NCBI RefSeq assembly: GCF_002849615.1
Contig: NZ_PDNV01000011.1
Coordinates: forward strand, 1-64,000
Source: Pollutimonas nitritireducens
GTDB lineage: Bacteria; Pseudomonadota; Gammaproteobacteria; Burkholderiales; Burkholderiaceae_B
Direction: 5' to 3'
Length of the DNA stretch: 64,000 nt
The notes beneath the pieces are model-generated. The model made no database searches. It had not been told where the DNA came from and saw only the letters and a list, made by a program, of their open reading frames with translations. Both the position numbers and the translations under genes were made by a program. Numbering within the stretch: position 1 is the first letter of the stretch; the number at the start of each line of letters is the position of its first letter. Below, piece after piece: positions 1-8,795 of this stretch.

Positions 1-2
1 CG

Positions 3-92
3 ATGACTAGATCTCTGATTCCTAAGATAGAATTTACTGGGGACATCGGCATTGCTTCCATTAAACGTGTTTCTTCGCAAAAACAAGTCTAA
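3..92 (+). CDS. Possible 3' end of an upstream gene (partial)
   Basis: The frame starting at base 3 is open from the window edge to a TAA at 90-92, giving about 29 residues with no recognisable domain. A strong plus-strand terminator follows at 135-170, so some plus-strand gene should end near here. The other two forward frames stop at bases 4-6 and 8-10, so the true stop could be one of those instead. No function can be assigned. Confidence 0.25.
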   Translation: MTRSLIPKIEFTGDIGIASIKRVSSQKQV

Positions 93-134
93 TGAATGTC
101 GGCGTCCCCCGTTAATGATGAAGAGCCAGAATTC

Positions 135-170
135 AAAGCCTTGTCATCGAAAGATGGCAAGGCTTTTTTC
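135..170 (+). terminator. Rho-independent terminator
   Basis: A 14-bp stem (135-148 with 153-166, one G-U pair) closes on a GAAA tetraloop and runs into TTTTC-TTTTC. It is one of the clearest terminators in the window and should end the transcript entering from the left edge. The left arm starts with AAA, so weak activity on the other strand is possible. Confidence 0.85.
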
Positions 171-630
171 TTTTCAGACTAACCACGCGACACGTGCAGG
201 CCCAAGACGCTGGCTTCCAGCAGGAAGTGCTACCCACTGCAGGCGTGTTGCGCGTGGCAGATGCTTTGGCGGACCCGATAGTATGTATACCGCGATCGGC
301 CGTTTGAGCCGGACGTTATTACCTCCGGTATTATCAGAGAGTGGTCCGGACAACCGACCCACACATTTAGACAACAGACATTTGTGTATGCAAACGCCCA
401 TGCCAGCCCGCACTGGCATGGAGCCTACCATCATAACAATTAGATACAACTCCGGCTAAGCGGCTGTTTGCCGGCTCCAGGAGAATGATGGCGAACGATT
501 CGCCGACGTTGATGACATATCCCCCGTTAATAGCAGGGCATTAGCCACATTTGTCCTATGTCGTAGCTTGCTGGGGCTTGGCGGTGAGGCTACGATTGGC
601 GCCTCATCAATCACAACCTCTCTCCTCAGC
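171..630. other. Gene-free stretch upstream of bioB
   Basis: No convincing gene is seen in these 460 bases. The short open frames on both strands have no family resemblance. The stretch holds a perfect 9-bp inverted repeat (398-406 with 413-421, 6-base loop) that has no T-tract, so it is a hairpin but not a terminator. The bioB promoter presumably lies here, but I cannot point to a convincing -35/-10 pair. Confidence 0.5.
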
Positions 631-1626
631 ATGGCATCCACTCCCACCACTCCCGCACCCTTGGCCCGCAATGCTGAATTGAACTGGACAATTCAGGACA
701 TACTGGATCTATACGAATTGCCCCTCCTGGATCTACTGTTGCGAGCGCAGGACGAGCACCGCCAACACCACGAGCCGAACGCCGTCCAGCTGTCCAGCCT
801 GCTATCGATCAAGACAGGAGGCTGTCCCGAGGATTGCTCGTATTGTCCGCAGTCGTCCCGCTATGACACCGAAGTCGATAGCGAAGCACTCATGCCTATG
901 GAGCAGGTACTCGATGCAGCTCGCGCTGCCAAGGAAGGTGGAGCACAACGCTTTTGCATGGGTGCGGCATGGCGCTCACCCACAGCGAGGCAACTGGATT
1001 CCGTCAGTGCCATGATCGAAGCGGTCAAAAATATGGGCCTGGAGACCTGTGTCACGCTCGGCATGCTAAAAGAAGGCCAGGCTGAACAATTGCGCGACGC
1101 CGGCCTGGACTACTACAACCACAATCTGGACACATCACCGGAATTCTACGGCTCCATTATTTCCACCCGCACTTACCAGGATAGGCTGGATACCTTGGAC
1201 CGCGTACGATCTGCCGGCATCAACGTGTGTTGCGGCGGCATAATCGGACTGGGCGAATCGCGCCGAGAACGGGCAGGGCTGATCGCACAGCTGGCCAATC
1301 TGAAGCCCTATCCTGAATCCGTACCTGTCAACAACCTCGTCAGCGTTGCAGGCACCCCGCTTGAGAACACGCCAGCGGTGGATTCTTTCGAGTTCGTACG
1401 TACGATTGCCGCCGCCCGCATCACCATGCCGCGCGCCGTCGTACGCCTGTCCGCGGGACGCGACGCAATGACCGATACGATGCAGGCGCTTTGCTTCATG
1501 GCGGGGGCCAACTCCATTTTCTACGGTGACATGTTGCTCACCACGGGGAATCCGCAGTGGCTGGAGGACCAGGCCTTATTCCAACGCCTGGGCCTGCGGC
1601 CCGCCGGCGCCCCCGTCCCATGCTGA
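631..1626 (+). CDS. bioB: Biotin synthase
   Basis: Radical-SAM enzyme that inserts sulfur into dethiobiotin in the last step of biotin synthesis. The radical-SAM cluster motif CxxxCxxC is at Cys65, Cys69 and Cys72 ([14 protein letters not shown]). The late motif RLSAGR, which carries the conserved arginine of the 2Fe-2S site, is also present. From ATG 631 the protein is 331 residues, normal for the family. The frame is open further upstream to 568, but the extra 21 residues do not look like BioB. No bioA, bioD or bioF is adjacent, so biotin genes are scattered in this genome. The EamA exporter gene follows after 13 bases and may be cotranscribed. Confidence 0.95.
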   Translation: MASTPTTPAPLARNAELNWTIQDILDLYELPLLDLLLRAQDEHRQHHEPNAVQLSSLLSIKTGGCPEDCSYCPQSSRYDTEVDSEALMPMEQVLDAARAAKEGGAQRFCMGAAWRSPTARQLDSVSAMIEAVKNMGLETCVTLGMLKEGQAEQLRDAGLDYYNHNLDTSPEFYGSIISTRTYQDRLDTLDRVRSAGINVCCGGIIGLGESRRERAGLIAQLANLKPYPESVPVNNLVSVAGTPLENTPAVDSFEFVRTIAAARITMPRAVVRLSAGRDAMTDTMQALCFMAGANSIFYGDMLLTTGNPQWLEDQALFQRLGLRPAGAPVPC

Positions 1627-1639
1627 ACCGGATCGTGCC

Positions 1640-2503
1640 ATGTACACCTTGATTATCAGTATCGCCTGCAGCGTTGCCGTTTCAGTCTTATTGAAGCTCG
1701 CCCGCCGCAAAAGTATTCATATAGACCAGGCAATCGCCGTCAATTATCTGGTGGCGGCCAGTCTGTGCTTGCTCATTTTCCAGCCCAGCCCGACATCCCT
1801 GGTAAGTCCTAGCACACCGTGGTGGGTATTGGGAGCACTGGGCGTGCTCTTGCCTACGATTTTCCTCGCTATGGCGGGCGCGGTACGCCATGCTGGAATC
1901 GTGCTGAGCGACGCGGCGCAACGCCTATCCCTCTTCATTCCATTGATCGCCGCCTTTGTTCTGTTTGGCGAGACGGCGACCACTGGAAAGCTTGCTGGCA
2001 TCTCGCTTGCGCTGGTCGCGCTTGCTTGTCTGCTGTCCCGGAAGAACACCCAAACCAGCACCGGAGAAACCGGCAAGACGGTTTCGCTCTTGCTGGCGGT
2101 ATGGCTGGGATACGGCACCATAGACATACTTTTCAAGCAACTGGCCAAGAGCGGTGCCGCATTTTCAAGCAGCCTGTTCGTAGCATTCGCATTGGCCGGC
2201 ATACTGATTTTCCTTTTCCTGCTGACCAGACGCACGGTATGGACACGCCGTAGCCTGGTGGCTGGGCTTGTACTGGGGGTACTCAATTTCGGCAATATCT
2301 ACTTTTACATCCGTGCACATCAAGTCTTTCCGCAAAACCCGACGTTGGTGTTTTCCGCGATGAATATAGGGGTGATCTCGTTGGGAACGGTGGTCGGCGC
2401 CGGGATGTTCAAGGAAAAATTGTCGTGGGTGAACGCACTGGGCATCGCACTGGCCGTTGCGGCTATCGTCGCACTCATTCCCCGAGAGACCGTCAGTCCC
2501 TAG
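1640..2503 (+). CDS. EamA/DMT family transporter
   Basis: Inner-membrane protein of the drug/metabolite transporter superfamily, 287 residues with about ten hydrophobic segments in the two-repeat EamA arrangement. The open frame extends upstream into bioB, but the start is placed at ATG 1640, where the first membrane helix begins (MYTLIISIACSVAV). The second half carries the usual EamA ending in which one family member replaces another near a conserved Glu/Lys (FKEKLSWVNALGIALAV). Substrate unknown; family members export amino acids, nucleobases or other metabolites. It lies 13 bases after bioB and overlaps the convergent MFS gene by 4 bases at the stop codons. Confidence 0.8.
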   Translation: MYTLIISIACSVAVSVLLKLARRKSIHIDQAIAVNYLVAASLCLLIFQPSPTSLVSPSTPWWVLGALGVLLPTIFLAMAGAVRHAGIVLSDAAQRLSLFIPLIAAFVLFGETATTGKLAGISLALVALACLLSRKNTQTSTGETGKTVSLLLAVWLGYGTIDILFKQLAKSGAAFSSSLFVAFALAGILIFLFLLTRRTVWTRRSLVAGLVLGVLNFGNIYFYIRAHQVFPQNPTLVFSAMNIGVISLGTVVGAGMFKEKLSWVNALGIALAVAAIVALIPRETVSP

Positions 2504-3930
2504 GACGGCGACGAGCCTTTGGGCGTCCCGGTCGCAGGCGAAGCGTCCTGCTGTGCTGCCTGTCCTGGGTTGGGCGTTTGCACAGGTTCGATAGGCGTTA
2601 CAGGAACGACTGGCTCAGGGCCGCCCGATCCCATTGGCTCAGCCGTCTGCGCCCCGTCCCGGAACCCTTCCACGGGCTCGTACGATACATCGCTTTCCAT
2701 ATCCACCCTGGGGTCCAGCGTGGCGACCACGTTAGAACTTTGGAGGCTGTCGGCCATGGGCACGAAATGAGTCGGCGCGTCTTCGCTGAGATTGACGCCC
2801 GTCACCTTTTGCGGCCGGATGAAAATCACCAGGATGGCGGCGCAGGCCGACACGAAAATAAAATAGACGCTGGGATTCAGCTCACGCATCAACAGGCCGG
2901 CGACCAATGGGCCCACACAGGCGCCCAGACCGTAGACCATGTACAGAATGGCGCTCAGACCAACGCGACGTTCAGGTTCGACGTTGTCGTTCGCAAACGC
3001 GGCCCCGAGAGGATACAAGGTGAACTGCAGTATGCCGAAGGCACAGGAAAACGCCAGCAGCGCCCAATATGGGAATACCCACCAACCCCACAGGGGGACA
3101 GACAATACGCATAAGATCAGTGCATTCAACCGTATCATACCGATGCGGTCTATGCGGTCGGCGAGCCACCCCACAGGCCACTGGAACACCAGGCCTGAAG
3201 CCACTGCAGCGGCCAGGAAGATGGCCACCTCGCTACTGGAAAGACCCTGTTTCACCGCGTAGACAGGTGCCAGGCCATAGAAAGCACCGACGATCGCGCC
3301 TGCCACGAAAAGCACGGTAAGCGACAGCGGCACGCGTGCGACATAATATTTGATATGTATCGGCGCGGGCACTTGCAATGCAGGATGCAGCCGGCGTGTC
3401 AATGCGACCGGTATCATGCACAGCGCGGAACATATGGCCACGAAAACCAGCGGCTCGTAGTCGAGTCTGGGGAAGATCATCAGCGCAAGTTGCCCCAGCA
3501 CCGTTCCCAAGCTGGAGCAAACCATGTAGAACGCGAAAACACGTCCGCGCTGATGGTTCTCGGTTTGTTCATTCAGCCAGCTTTCAAGCACCATGAACTG
3601 GGTCACCATGGCAACGCCTGCCAGGAAACGAAAGCCCAGCCAAACCCAGAGATTGTCGATCAAAGCCAAGGCCAGCACCGTCACCGTGACGATGGCGGCC
3701 GTGGCCGAGTAGGCGCGTATATGGCCCACCTGTATGATGACTTTATGCCCGATCCGGGCACCAAACACCAACCCGAGGTAATAGATGGCAATCAGGGAAC
3801 CCACCCAGAGTTCCGAGACCGAAACGGCAGTAAGGCGCAAGCCTAGATAGGTATTGAAGAGCCCCGACCCGACCAACAGCAACAAGGTTGCCAGGTAAAG
3901 CGAGAAAAATGAAGCAATTGTCGTGATCAC
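2500..3930 (-). CDS. MFS transporter (YcaD-like)
   Basis: Major facilitator superfamily permease, 476 residues. About twelve membrane helices occupy residues 1-375. The loop between helices 2 and 3 has the family-type GARIGHKV segment, a variant of the MFS motif A. The last 90 or so residues form a hydrophilic, proline- and glutamate-rich tail with no predicted fold, unusual for a transporter of this size (about 390 residues is typical). Substrate unknown. The gene converges on the EamA gene with a 4-base overlap of the stop codons. The peroxiredoxin gene lies 25 bases upstream on the same strand, so the two could share a transcript. Confidence 0.8.
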   Translation of the reverse strand: MITTIASFFSLYLATLLLLVGSGLFNTYLGLRLTAVSVSELWVGSLIAIYYLGLVFGARIGHKVIIQVGHIRAYSATAAIVTVTVLALALIDNLWVWLGFRFLAGVAMVTQFMVLESWLNEQTENHQRGRVFAFYMVCSSLGTVLGQLALMIFPRLDYEPLVFVAICSALCMIPVALTRRLHPALQVPAPIHIKYYVARVPLSLTVLFVAGAIVGAFYGLAPVYAVKQGLSSSEVAIFLAAAVASGLVFQWPVGWLADRIDRIGMIRLNALILCVLSVPLWGWWVFPYWALLAFSCAFGILQFTLYPLGAAFANDNVEPERRVGLSAILYMVYGLGACVGPLVAGLLMRELNPSVYFIFVSACAAILVIFIRPQKVTGVNLSEDAPTHFVPMADSLQSSNVVATLDPRVDMESDVSYEPVEGFRDGAQTAEPMGSGGPEPVVPVTPIEPVQTPNPGQAAQQDASPATGTPKGSSPS

Positions 3931-3955
3931 AGGTGTCGGGCGGAGCTAGGTAGTT

Positions 3956-4462
3956 TTAGGCCAGTTGGTTCAATAGTGTCTGGGCGTCACTGACTTCCAG
4001 CTGTCCGCTTTTTTCGACATTCAAATGCTTGACCACGCCATCGACAATCAGTGCCGAATAACGCTGCGAACGCACACCAAGGCCACGCGCCGACAAGTCG
4101 AAATCAAGCCCCAATTCACGGGTCCAGGCGGCACTGCCATCGGCCAGCATGCGAACGCGGCCGTCAACACCCTGGTCACGGCCCCACGCGCCCATGACGA
4201 ATGGATCGTTCACCGCAACGCACCAGATCTCATCGACGCCCTTGGCCTTGAGCTGTTCGCTGAGTTCGAGAAATCCGGGAAGATGTTTGGCCGAACACGT
4301 AGGCGTAAAAGCACCGGGCACGGCAAACAACGCAATAGTCTTGCCCTTGACCAGATCAGCGACCTGGAAGTTATTTGGCCCGATGGCGCATGTTTCAGTT
4401 GGTGTTTCTATGAACTCAGCCAGCGTGCCGTCGGGCACGCGATCACCGATTTGAATAGACAT
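3956..4462 (-). CDS. Peroxiredoxin (Prx5 / AhpC-TSA family)
   Basis: Thiol peroxidase, 168 residues, that reduces hydrogen peroxide and organic peroxides in the cytoplasm. The active-site motif PGAFTPTCS places the peroxidatic cysteine at residue 56, with the Thr two residues before and a downstream Arg as in Prx5 enzymes. Other cysteines are at 25 and 81; which one resolves the disulfide, or whether glutathione or glutaredoxin does, is not clear. No glutaredoxin domain is fused. It diverges from moaC. A small hairpin sits in its leader. Confidence 0.9.
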   Translation of the reverse strand: MSIQIGDRVPDGTLAEFIETPTETCAIGPNNFQVADLVKGKTIALFAVPGAFTPTCSAKHLPGFLELSEQLKAKGVDEIWCVAVNDPFVMGAWGRDQGVDGRVRMLADGSAAWTRELGLDFDLSARGLGVRSQRYSALIVDGVVKHLNVEKSGQLEVSDAQTLLNQLA

Positions 4463-4495
4463 ACATGTTCTCCGAGAATTCTTGCTGGAAAATGG

Positions 4496-4514
4496 AAAAG
4501 CGCCTGGCAGGCGC
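4496..4514 (-). other. Small hairpin with T-run in the peroxiredoxin leader
   Basis: On the minus strand a 5-bp GC-rich stem (4500-4504 with 4510-4514, 5-base loop) is followed by TTTT and further T-rich sequence, 34 bases before the peroxiredoxin start codon. It resembles a weak terminator or attenuator. The short stem makes this uncertain. Confidence 0.3.
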
Positions 4515-4607
4515 CTTCGGAAGGTCCAATCATACGCTGGCTCCGAACGGGGAGTTTAGCTGTAATCGTATATCATAGGACGTCAACATGCCTTATCGAT
4601 ACACGCA

Positions 4608-5105
4608 ATGAGCAACATACCAACGGACCCCCCCTCTCTCAGCCACTTGGACGAATCCGGTCAGGTGCGCATGGTGGATGTCAGCGGCAAGACGCCCAGC
4701 CGGCGTACTGCCATCGCAGAAGGCCTCGTGCGCATGAGTGCCACTGCCTACAAGCTGCTTTCCGGCCATGAGAACGCCAAGGGCGAGGTTCTGAATACCG
4801 CCCGCGTGGCGGGTGTGCTGGCTGCGAAGCGCTGCGCAGAACTGATCCCCTTATGCCATGGACTGCCCCTTAGCTTCGTCGGCGTCGAATTCTTTCCCGA
4901 CGATGCCACGCATAGCATTGCAATCAAGACCACGTGTCGCACCGACCACACAACCGGTGTCGAAATGGAAGCGATGATGGCCTGCAGCGTGGCCGCCCTG
5001 ACCATTTACGACATGTGCAAGGCGGCCGACAAGGGTATTGTGCTGGAGCACATCCGGTTGCGCTACAAGTCAGGAGGCAAAAGTGGTGAATGGCACAACG
5101 ATTAA
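4608..5105 (+). CDS. moaC: Cyclic pyranopterin monophosphate synthase
   Basis: Second enzyme of molybdenum-cofactor synthesis: it converts the MoaA product 3',8-cyclo-GTP to cyclic pyranopterin monophosphate. The 165-residue length and the motifs LIPLCHGLPL, TGVEMEAMMACSVAALTIYDMCKA and ADKG (catalytic Asp/Lys region) are all typical of MoaC. It is the first gene of moaC-moaD-moaE-moaB-moeA. The last 20 bases overlap the start of moaD. No strong ribosome-binding site is seen before ATG 4608. Confidence 0.96.
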   Translation: MSNIPTDPPSLSHLDESGQVRMVDVSGKTPSRRTAIAEGLVRMSATAYKLLSGHENAKGEVLNTARVAGVLAAKRCAELIPLCHGLPLSFVGVEFFPDDATHSIAIKTTCRTDHTTGVEMEAMMACSVAALTIYDMCKAADKGIVLEHIRLRYKSGGKSGEWHND

Positions 5106-5337
5106 AGTCCTGTATTTTGCCCAGGTGGCCGAACTGACCGGCATGCGGGAAGAACAGTGGCCGCTCCCCCAACCGGTAAGCGGCACCACTTGGCTTAGTC
5201 AGCTGGAAACGCGTTACCCGCAACTGGCTCCGGTCAAACGGCTCAAGCTTGCGGTCAACCAATATCATGTCAGCCACGGCACGCTTATCCAGCCGGGTGA
5301 CGAAGTCGCTGTCTTCGAACCTGTCACCGGAGGATAA
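5086..5337 (+). CDS. moaD: Molybdopterin synthase small subunit
   Basis: Ubiquitin-like sulfur carrier. Its C-terminal Gly-Gly becomes a thiocarboxylate that donates sulfur to cyclic pyranopterin monophosphate within the MoaD-MoaE complex. The protein ends in FEPVTGG, the required tail. No ATG fits; an AGGAGG at 5072-5077 sits 8 bases before GTG 5086 (5 before GTG 5083), so a GTG start gives 83 or 84 residues, the normal size. The gene begins inside the end of moaC, which suggests translational coupling. Confidence 0.9.
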   Translation: MNGTTIKVLYFAQVAELTGMREEQWPLPQPVSGTTWLSQLETRYPQLAPVKRLKLAVNQYHVSHGTLIQPGDEVAVFEPVTGG

Positions 5338-5340
5338 GCC

Positions 5341-5829
5341 ATGATTGTCGTCCAGCAAGCCGATTTTGATGCCGCGGCGTTGACGGCCCACCTGCGCTCC
5401 AGTACCGAAGGCCGGGCTGGCTCCATCGTCACCTTTACCGGCTACGTGCGCGACTATGCCCAGGATGCCTCGACTAAAGCGCTGTTTCTCGAACATTATC
5501 CCGGCATGTGCGAACGCGAAATCGAATCGCTGTGCACTGAAGCACGATCCCGCTGGAACGTGCTTGACAGCATCGTCGTGCATCGCGTGGGGGAATTGCA
5601 TCTGAAAGACCAGATTGTTTTCATTGCAATTGCCAGCGCCCATCGCGGCGACGCATTTTCAGCGTGCGAATATATTATCGATGCGCTAAAAACTCGCGCC
5701 CCTTTCTGGAAACGGGAAACCTTGACCAGCGGCGAGCAATTCTGGGTGCAGCGGCGTGACAGCGACACGCGCAAAACAGCACTTTGGAATGAAGTGCCAC
5801 TGCCTGAAGAGAACAAAGAGAAACCATGA
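5341..5829 (+). CDS. moaE: Molybdopterin synthase catalytic subunit
   Basis: Large subunit of molybdopterin synthase, 162 residues. It transfers two sulfurs from MoaD thiocarboxylate to cyclic pyranopterin monophosphate to form the dithiolene. Family features are GSIVTFTGYVRDYAQ near residue 30, LFLEHYPGM, HRVGELHLKDQIVFIAI, and the active-site lysine region LKTRAPFWKRE. It starts 3 bases after moaD and overlaps moaB by 4 bases (ATGA), so the genes are coupled. Confidence 0.95.
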   Translation: MIVVQQADFDAAALTAHLRSSTEGRAGSIVTFTGYVRDYAQDASTKALFLEHYPGMCEREIESLCTEARSRWNVLDSIVVHRVGELHLKDQIVFIAIASAHRGDAFSACEYIIDALKTRAPFWKRETLTSGEQFWVQRRDSDTRKTALWNEVPLPEENKEKP

Positions 5830-6350
5830 GCAAAACCGATACACGCACGCCGCCAGTTTCCCTGAACTGCGCCGTCCTCACCATTTCCGACACCCGCAAC
5901 GCTTCAAACGACACCTCGGGCGACTATCTGGTCGACGGGGTCGTCAACGCCGGGCATCGTTGCGCTACCCGGGCAATCAGCAGCGGAAACCTGTATCAGC
6001 TGCGCAAAGTCATCAGCGACTGGATCGCCGACGATGGCATTCAAGTCATACTGACCAACGGCGGCACGGGCTTCACACATCAGAAATCGACCGCTGCGGC
6101 CATCACTCCCTTGTTGGACGTGACCGTGGCGGGTTTCGGCGAATTGTTCAGGCACCTGTCCTTTCTCGATATCGGCACATCGAGCCTGCAGTCCGACGCA
6201 TTTGCAGGCTCTGCAAACAATACGCTGGTTTTTTGCATGCCCGGTTCCACGAACGCCTGCAAGTTGGCCTGGGATCGCATCATCAAAGAACAACTCGACA
6301 GTACCCATCGCCCGTGCAATTTCGGCACACAGTACGCGGTGAACCCATGA
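5826..6350 (+). CDS. moaB: Molybdenum cofactor biosynthesis protein B (molybdopterin adenylyltransferase family)
   Basis: MoaB/Mog-fold protein, 174 residues, that adenylylates or binds molybdopterin before molybdate insertion by MoeA. The signature VILTNGGTGFTHQKSTAAAITPL and the segment VFCMPGSTNACKLAWDRII identify the family. It overlaps moaE and moeA by 4 bases each (ATGA junctions). Since no separate mogA is seen in the window, this protein probably serves as the adenylyltransferase; that is an inference. Confidence 0.93.
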   Translation: MSKTDTRTPPVSLNCAVLTISDTRNASNDTSGDYLVDGVVNAGHRCATRAISSGNLYQLRKVISDWIADDGIQVILTNGGTGFTHQKSTAAAITPLLDVTVAGFGELFRHLSFLDIGTSSLQSDAFAGSANNTLVFCMPGSTNACKLAWDRIIKEQLDSTHRPCNFGTQYAVNP

Positions 6351-7570
6351 GCCAGTTCCCACCCTTGCTGGACTTTGATGAGGCGCAGGCGCGCCTGGCC
6401 GCCGCCGGCAAGCCGCCCAGCATCAGCGAAAGCTGCCCGTTGCACCAGGCTCAGGGCCGGGTTCTTGCACAAACCCTTTTTGCGACCCTCGATCTGCCGC
6501 CCGCCGACAACAGTGCCATGGACGGCTATGCAATCCGTTATGCCGATTACGCCGAGGGACATCGGTTTCCAGTACAGCAGCGCTGTTACGCGGGCCTTGC
6601 ACCCGAGGCCTTGCAAAAAAGCAAGACTATACGAATTTTCACCGGCAGCCTGATTCCGGAAGGGGCCGATACCGTAGTCATGCAGGAAGACGGCGAGGAA
6701 TTCGGCAATGAATTCCAGATCCACCATTTGCCAGCTCAGGGCGCCCATGTACGGCACCAGGGCGAAGACGTGCGTACCGGCGACCAATTGCTCGCGAAAG
6801 GCACCCGCCTGGGTGCGGCGGAACTCGCCCTGCTGGCATCCCAGGGCTATGCCGAATTAGGCGTATATAGCCGGCTGAAAGTCGGCATCCTGACTACTGG
6901 CGACGAACTCATCCAGCCCGGCCAGCCGCGCAGTGCCGAACAGATCTACAACTCGAACGGCCCCATGCTGGCCGGCCTGGTCAATAACATGGGCGCCGAG
7001 ATTGTGCACGTAATGCATGCGGCGGACACCGAAGCATCCCTGGACGCGGCCTTTGGCACCTTGCTGGCCGACTGCGACCTGGTGCTGACCGTGGGCGGCG
7101 TGTCGGTAGGGGAAAAAGACCTGGTGAAACCTGCGATCGAGCAGTTCGGCGGCACACTGGACATGTGGCGCGTCTGCATGAAGCCGGGCAAGCCGGTCGC
7201 CCTGGCCTATGCAAATGACAAACCCATCGTCTGCCTGCCAGGAAATCCCGCTTCCGCATTCGCGGTGTTCACCGTCCTGGTGTCTCCGTTGATCCGCGGC
7301 ATGCAGGGCCGTGCTCAGGTTTTTCCGGACATCCAGTTCGGCCGGATCGCCACCGACAAGGTCTTGTGCGACAAACGCGACGAATTCCTGCGTGTACAAG
7401 CCTGCTACAACGCACAGGCCACGTTGGAGCTGCACGCCTTCCCGAAACAGGGATCCGGCGTGATCAGTTCCCTGCCATGGGCCAGCGGCCTCGCGCGCAT
7501 TCCTGCCAATATCCAGGTCGGCAATGGGGATGTCGTCCCTTATTATGATTTGCGGCACTGGCTGGTCTGA
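6347..7570 (+). CDS. moeA: Molybdopterin molybdenumtransferase
   Basis: Inserts molybdate into adenylylated molybdopterin. The 407-residue protein shows the MoeA hallmarks PPADNSAMDGYAIRY near residue 60, IFTGSLIPEGADTVVMQED, the MoCF-binding domain GILTTGDELIQPGQP and VLTVGGVSVGEKDLVKPAI, and PGNPASAFAVF. The open frame runs far upstream through moaB, but ATG 6347 forms an ATGA overlap with the moaB stop and gives the normal family length. It is the last gene of the moaC-moeA cluster; catC follows 101 bases later. Confidence 0.95.
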   Translation: MSQFPPLLDFDEAQARLAAAGKPPSISESCPLHQAQGRVLAQTLFATLDLPPADNSAMDGYAIRYADYAEGHRFPVQQRCYAGLAPEALQKSKTIRIFTGSLIPEGADTVVMQEDGEEFGNEFQIHHLPAQGAHVRHQGEDVRTGDQLLAKGTRLGAAELALLASQGYAELGVYSRLKVGILTTGDELIQPGQPRSAEQIYNSNGPMLAGLVNNMGAEIVHVMHAADTEASLDAAFGTLLADCDLVLTVGGVSVGEKDLVKPAIEQFGGTLDMWRVCMKPGKPVALAYANDKPIVCLPGNPASAFAVFTVLVSPLIRGMQGRAQVFPDIQFGRIATDKVLCDKRDEFLRVQACYNAQATLELHAFPKQGSGVISSLPWASGLARIPANIQVGNGDVVPYYDLRHWLV

Positions 7571-7671
7571 GGCCGGGCCTGTTGCTTGTTGAGTTTTTCT
7601 TACAGGCCGTCGTGGCCGCGCTACCGGCACGCCCTGACGCGCCGACTTTCCCTCACTCTAGGAGTATCACT

Positions 7672-7956
7672 ATGTTGTTTCTGGTCCAAATGCAGGTAAA
7701 TATTCCTTCGACGCTCGATAAGGCGACAGCCGATGCGCTAAAAAAAGAAGAAAAGGAAATGTCCCAAAAACTGCAACGCGAAGGCAAGTGGCGCGATTTG
7801 TGGCGCGTCGTAGGCCAATATGCCAATGTCAGCGTTTTCAATGCTGACAGCAATGACGAGCTGCATCAGATGCTCAGCGCGCTACCCCTTTATCCTTTCA
7901 TGAACATCACGGTAACGCCTCTGGCACAACACCCATCGGCAATTGCTGCCATTTGA
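7672..7956 (+). CDS. catC: Muconolactone delta-isomerase
   Basis: Cytoplasmic enzyme of the catechol branch of the beta-ketoadipate pathway, converting muconolactone to 3-oxoadipate enol-lactone. The 94-residue protein begins MLFLVQMQVNIPSTLD and ends with the HPSAI segment typical of CatC. An AGGAG lies before ATG 7672; a longer frame to 7582 has no support. It is followed by pcaD, which acts on its product. catA and catB are not in the window, so this pair is separated from the ring-cleavage genes. Confidence 0.9.
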   Translation: MLFLVQMQVNIPSTLDKATADALKKEEKEMSQKLQREGKWRDLWRVVGQYANVSVFNADSNDELHQMLSALPLYPFMNITVTPLAQHPSAIAAI

Positions 7957-8000
7957 TTCCGGTGCCGATACCTTTTCATGCCGCAATGGGAGAACCGAAC

Positions 8001-8789
8001 ATGCCACACGCAACCCTCAAGGACGTCGACCTGCATTACGCGCTGGCCGGGGATCAATCGGCGCCAGTTCTGGTGCTTTCGAATTCGCTGGGCGCCACCA
8101 TGGACATGTGGCAACCGCAGCTCGCCGAACTCAGCACGCATTTCCAGGTGCTGCGCTATGACACGCGAGGCCATGGGCTGTCCTCTGTCCCGCCAGGACC
8201 CTACTCCATTGCGCAGCTGGGCGGCGACGTCATTGGACTGCTGGACCATTTGAAATTGGATCGGGTGCATTTCTGCGGCTTATCCATGGGCGGCATCACC
8301 GGCATGTGGCTGGCATTGAACCATCCAGATCGGATCAACAAGCTCGTCCTCAGCAACACGGCCGCTTACATCGGCCCGCCCGAGAACTGGACGAACCGCG
8401 CCACGGCAGTACAGAAAAACGGCATGACTGCCATCGCAGATTCCGTGGTGGAACGCTGGCTTACCCCGGGCTATGCACAGGAGCATGCAAACCAGGTCCA
8501 GCACTTGAAGGCCATGCTTACGTCGACGCCGGCGGACGGCTATGCCGCAAACTGCATCGCGATACGCGATAACGACTTGCGCAAGGAAGTCGACGGCATC
8601 CGCGCTCCCACACTGGTCATATCGGGTAACGGCGATATGCCGACGCCACCCTCCGACGGCAAGTTCCTGCACAGCCAGATCAAGGGTTCTGAATACCTGG
8701 AACTGGAGGCCGCGCATTTATCGAATCAGCAGCAAGCTTCAAAGTACACCGATGCGCTCATCAAATTCCTCAGCGCTAAACCAGCCTGA
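8001..8789 (+). CDS. pcaD: 3-oxoadipate enol-lactonase
   Basis: Alpha/beta-hydrolase that opens 3-oxoadipate enol-lactone to 3-oxoadipate, where the catechol and protocatechuate branches meet. The 262-residue protein has the nucleophile elbow GLSMGG (catalytic serine), the YDTRGHG segment, and the acid and histidine late in the chain (SGNGD; EAAHLSN). ATG 8001 has a GGGAGA eight bases upstream and matches family starts; in-frame ATGs at 7986 and earlier are less likely. It lies 44 bases after catC, in one likely transcript. The convergent mobA ends 6 bases after its stop. Confidence 0.92.
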   Translation: MPHATLKDVDLHYALAGDQSAPVLVLSNSLGATMDMWQPQLAELSTHFQVLRYDTRGHGLSSVPPGPYSIAQLGGDVIGLLDHLKLDRVHFCGLSMGGITGMWLALNHPDRINKLVLSNTAAYIGPPENWTNRATAVQKNGMTAIADSVVERWLTPGYAQEHANQVQHLKAMLTSTPADGYAANCIAIRDNDLRKEVDGIRAPTLVISGNGDMPTPPSDGKFLHSQIKGSEYLELEAAHLSNQQQASKYTDALIKFLSAKPA

Positions 8790-8795
8790 ATTGCA

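Noticed and set aside
398-421. Hairpin before bioB as a terminator
   Set aside because: The stem is perfect but no T-run follows on either strand.
52-459. 135-residue TTG-initiated frame at the left edge
   Set aside because: It crosses the strong terminator at 135-170 and matches no family.
106-531. 11-bp direct repeat CCCCCGTTAAT at 106-116 and 521-531 as an attachment site
   Set aside because: Too short, and there is no integrase or foreign gene between the copies.
5756-6346. Upstream extension of the moeA frame
   Set aside because: It lies out of frame over moaB; the true moeA start is ATG 6347 at the ATGA overlap.
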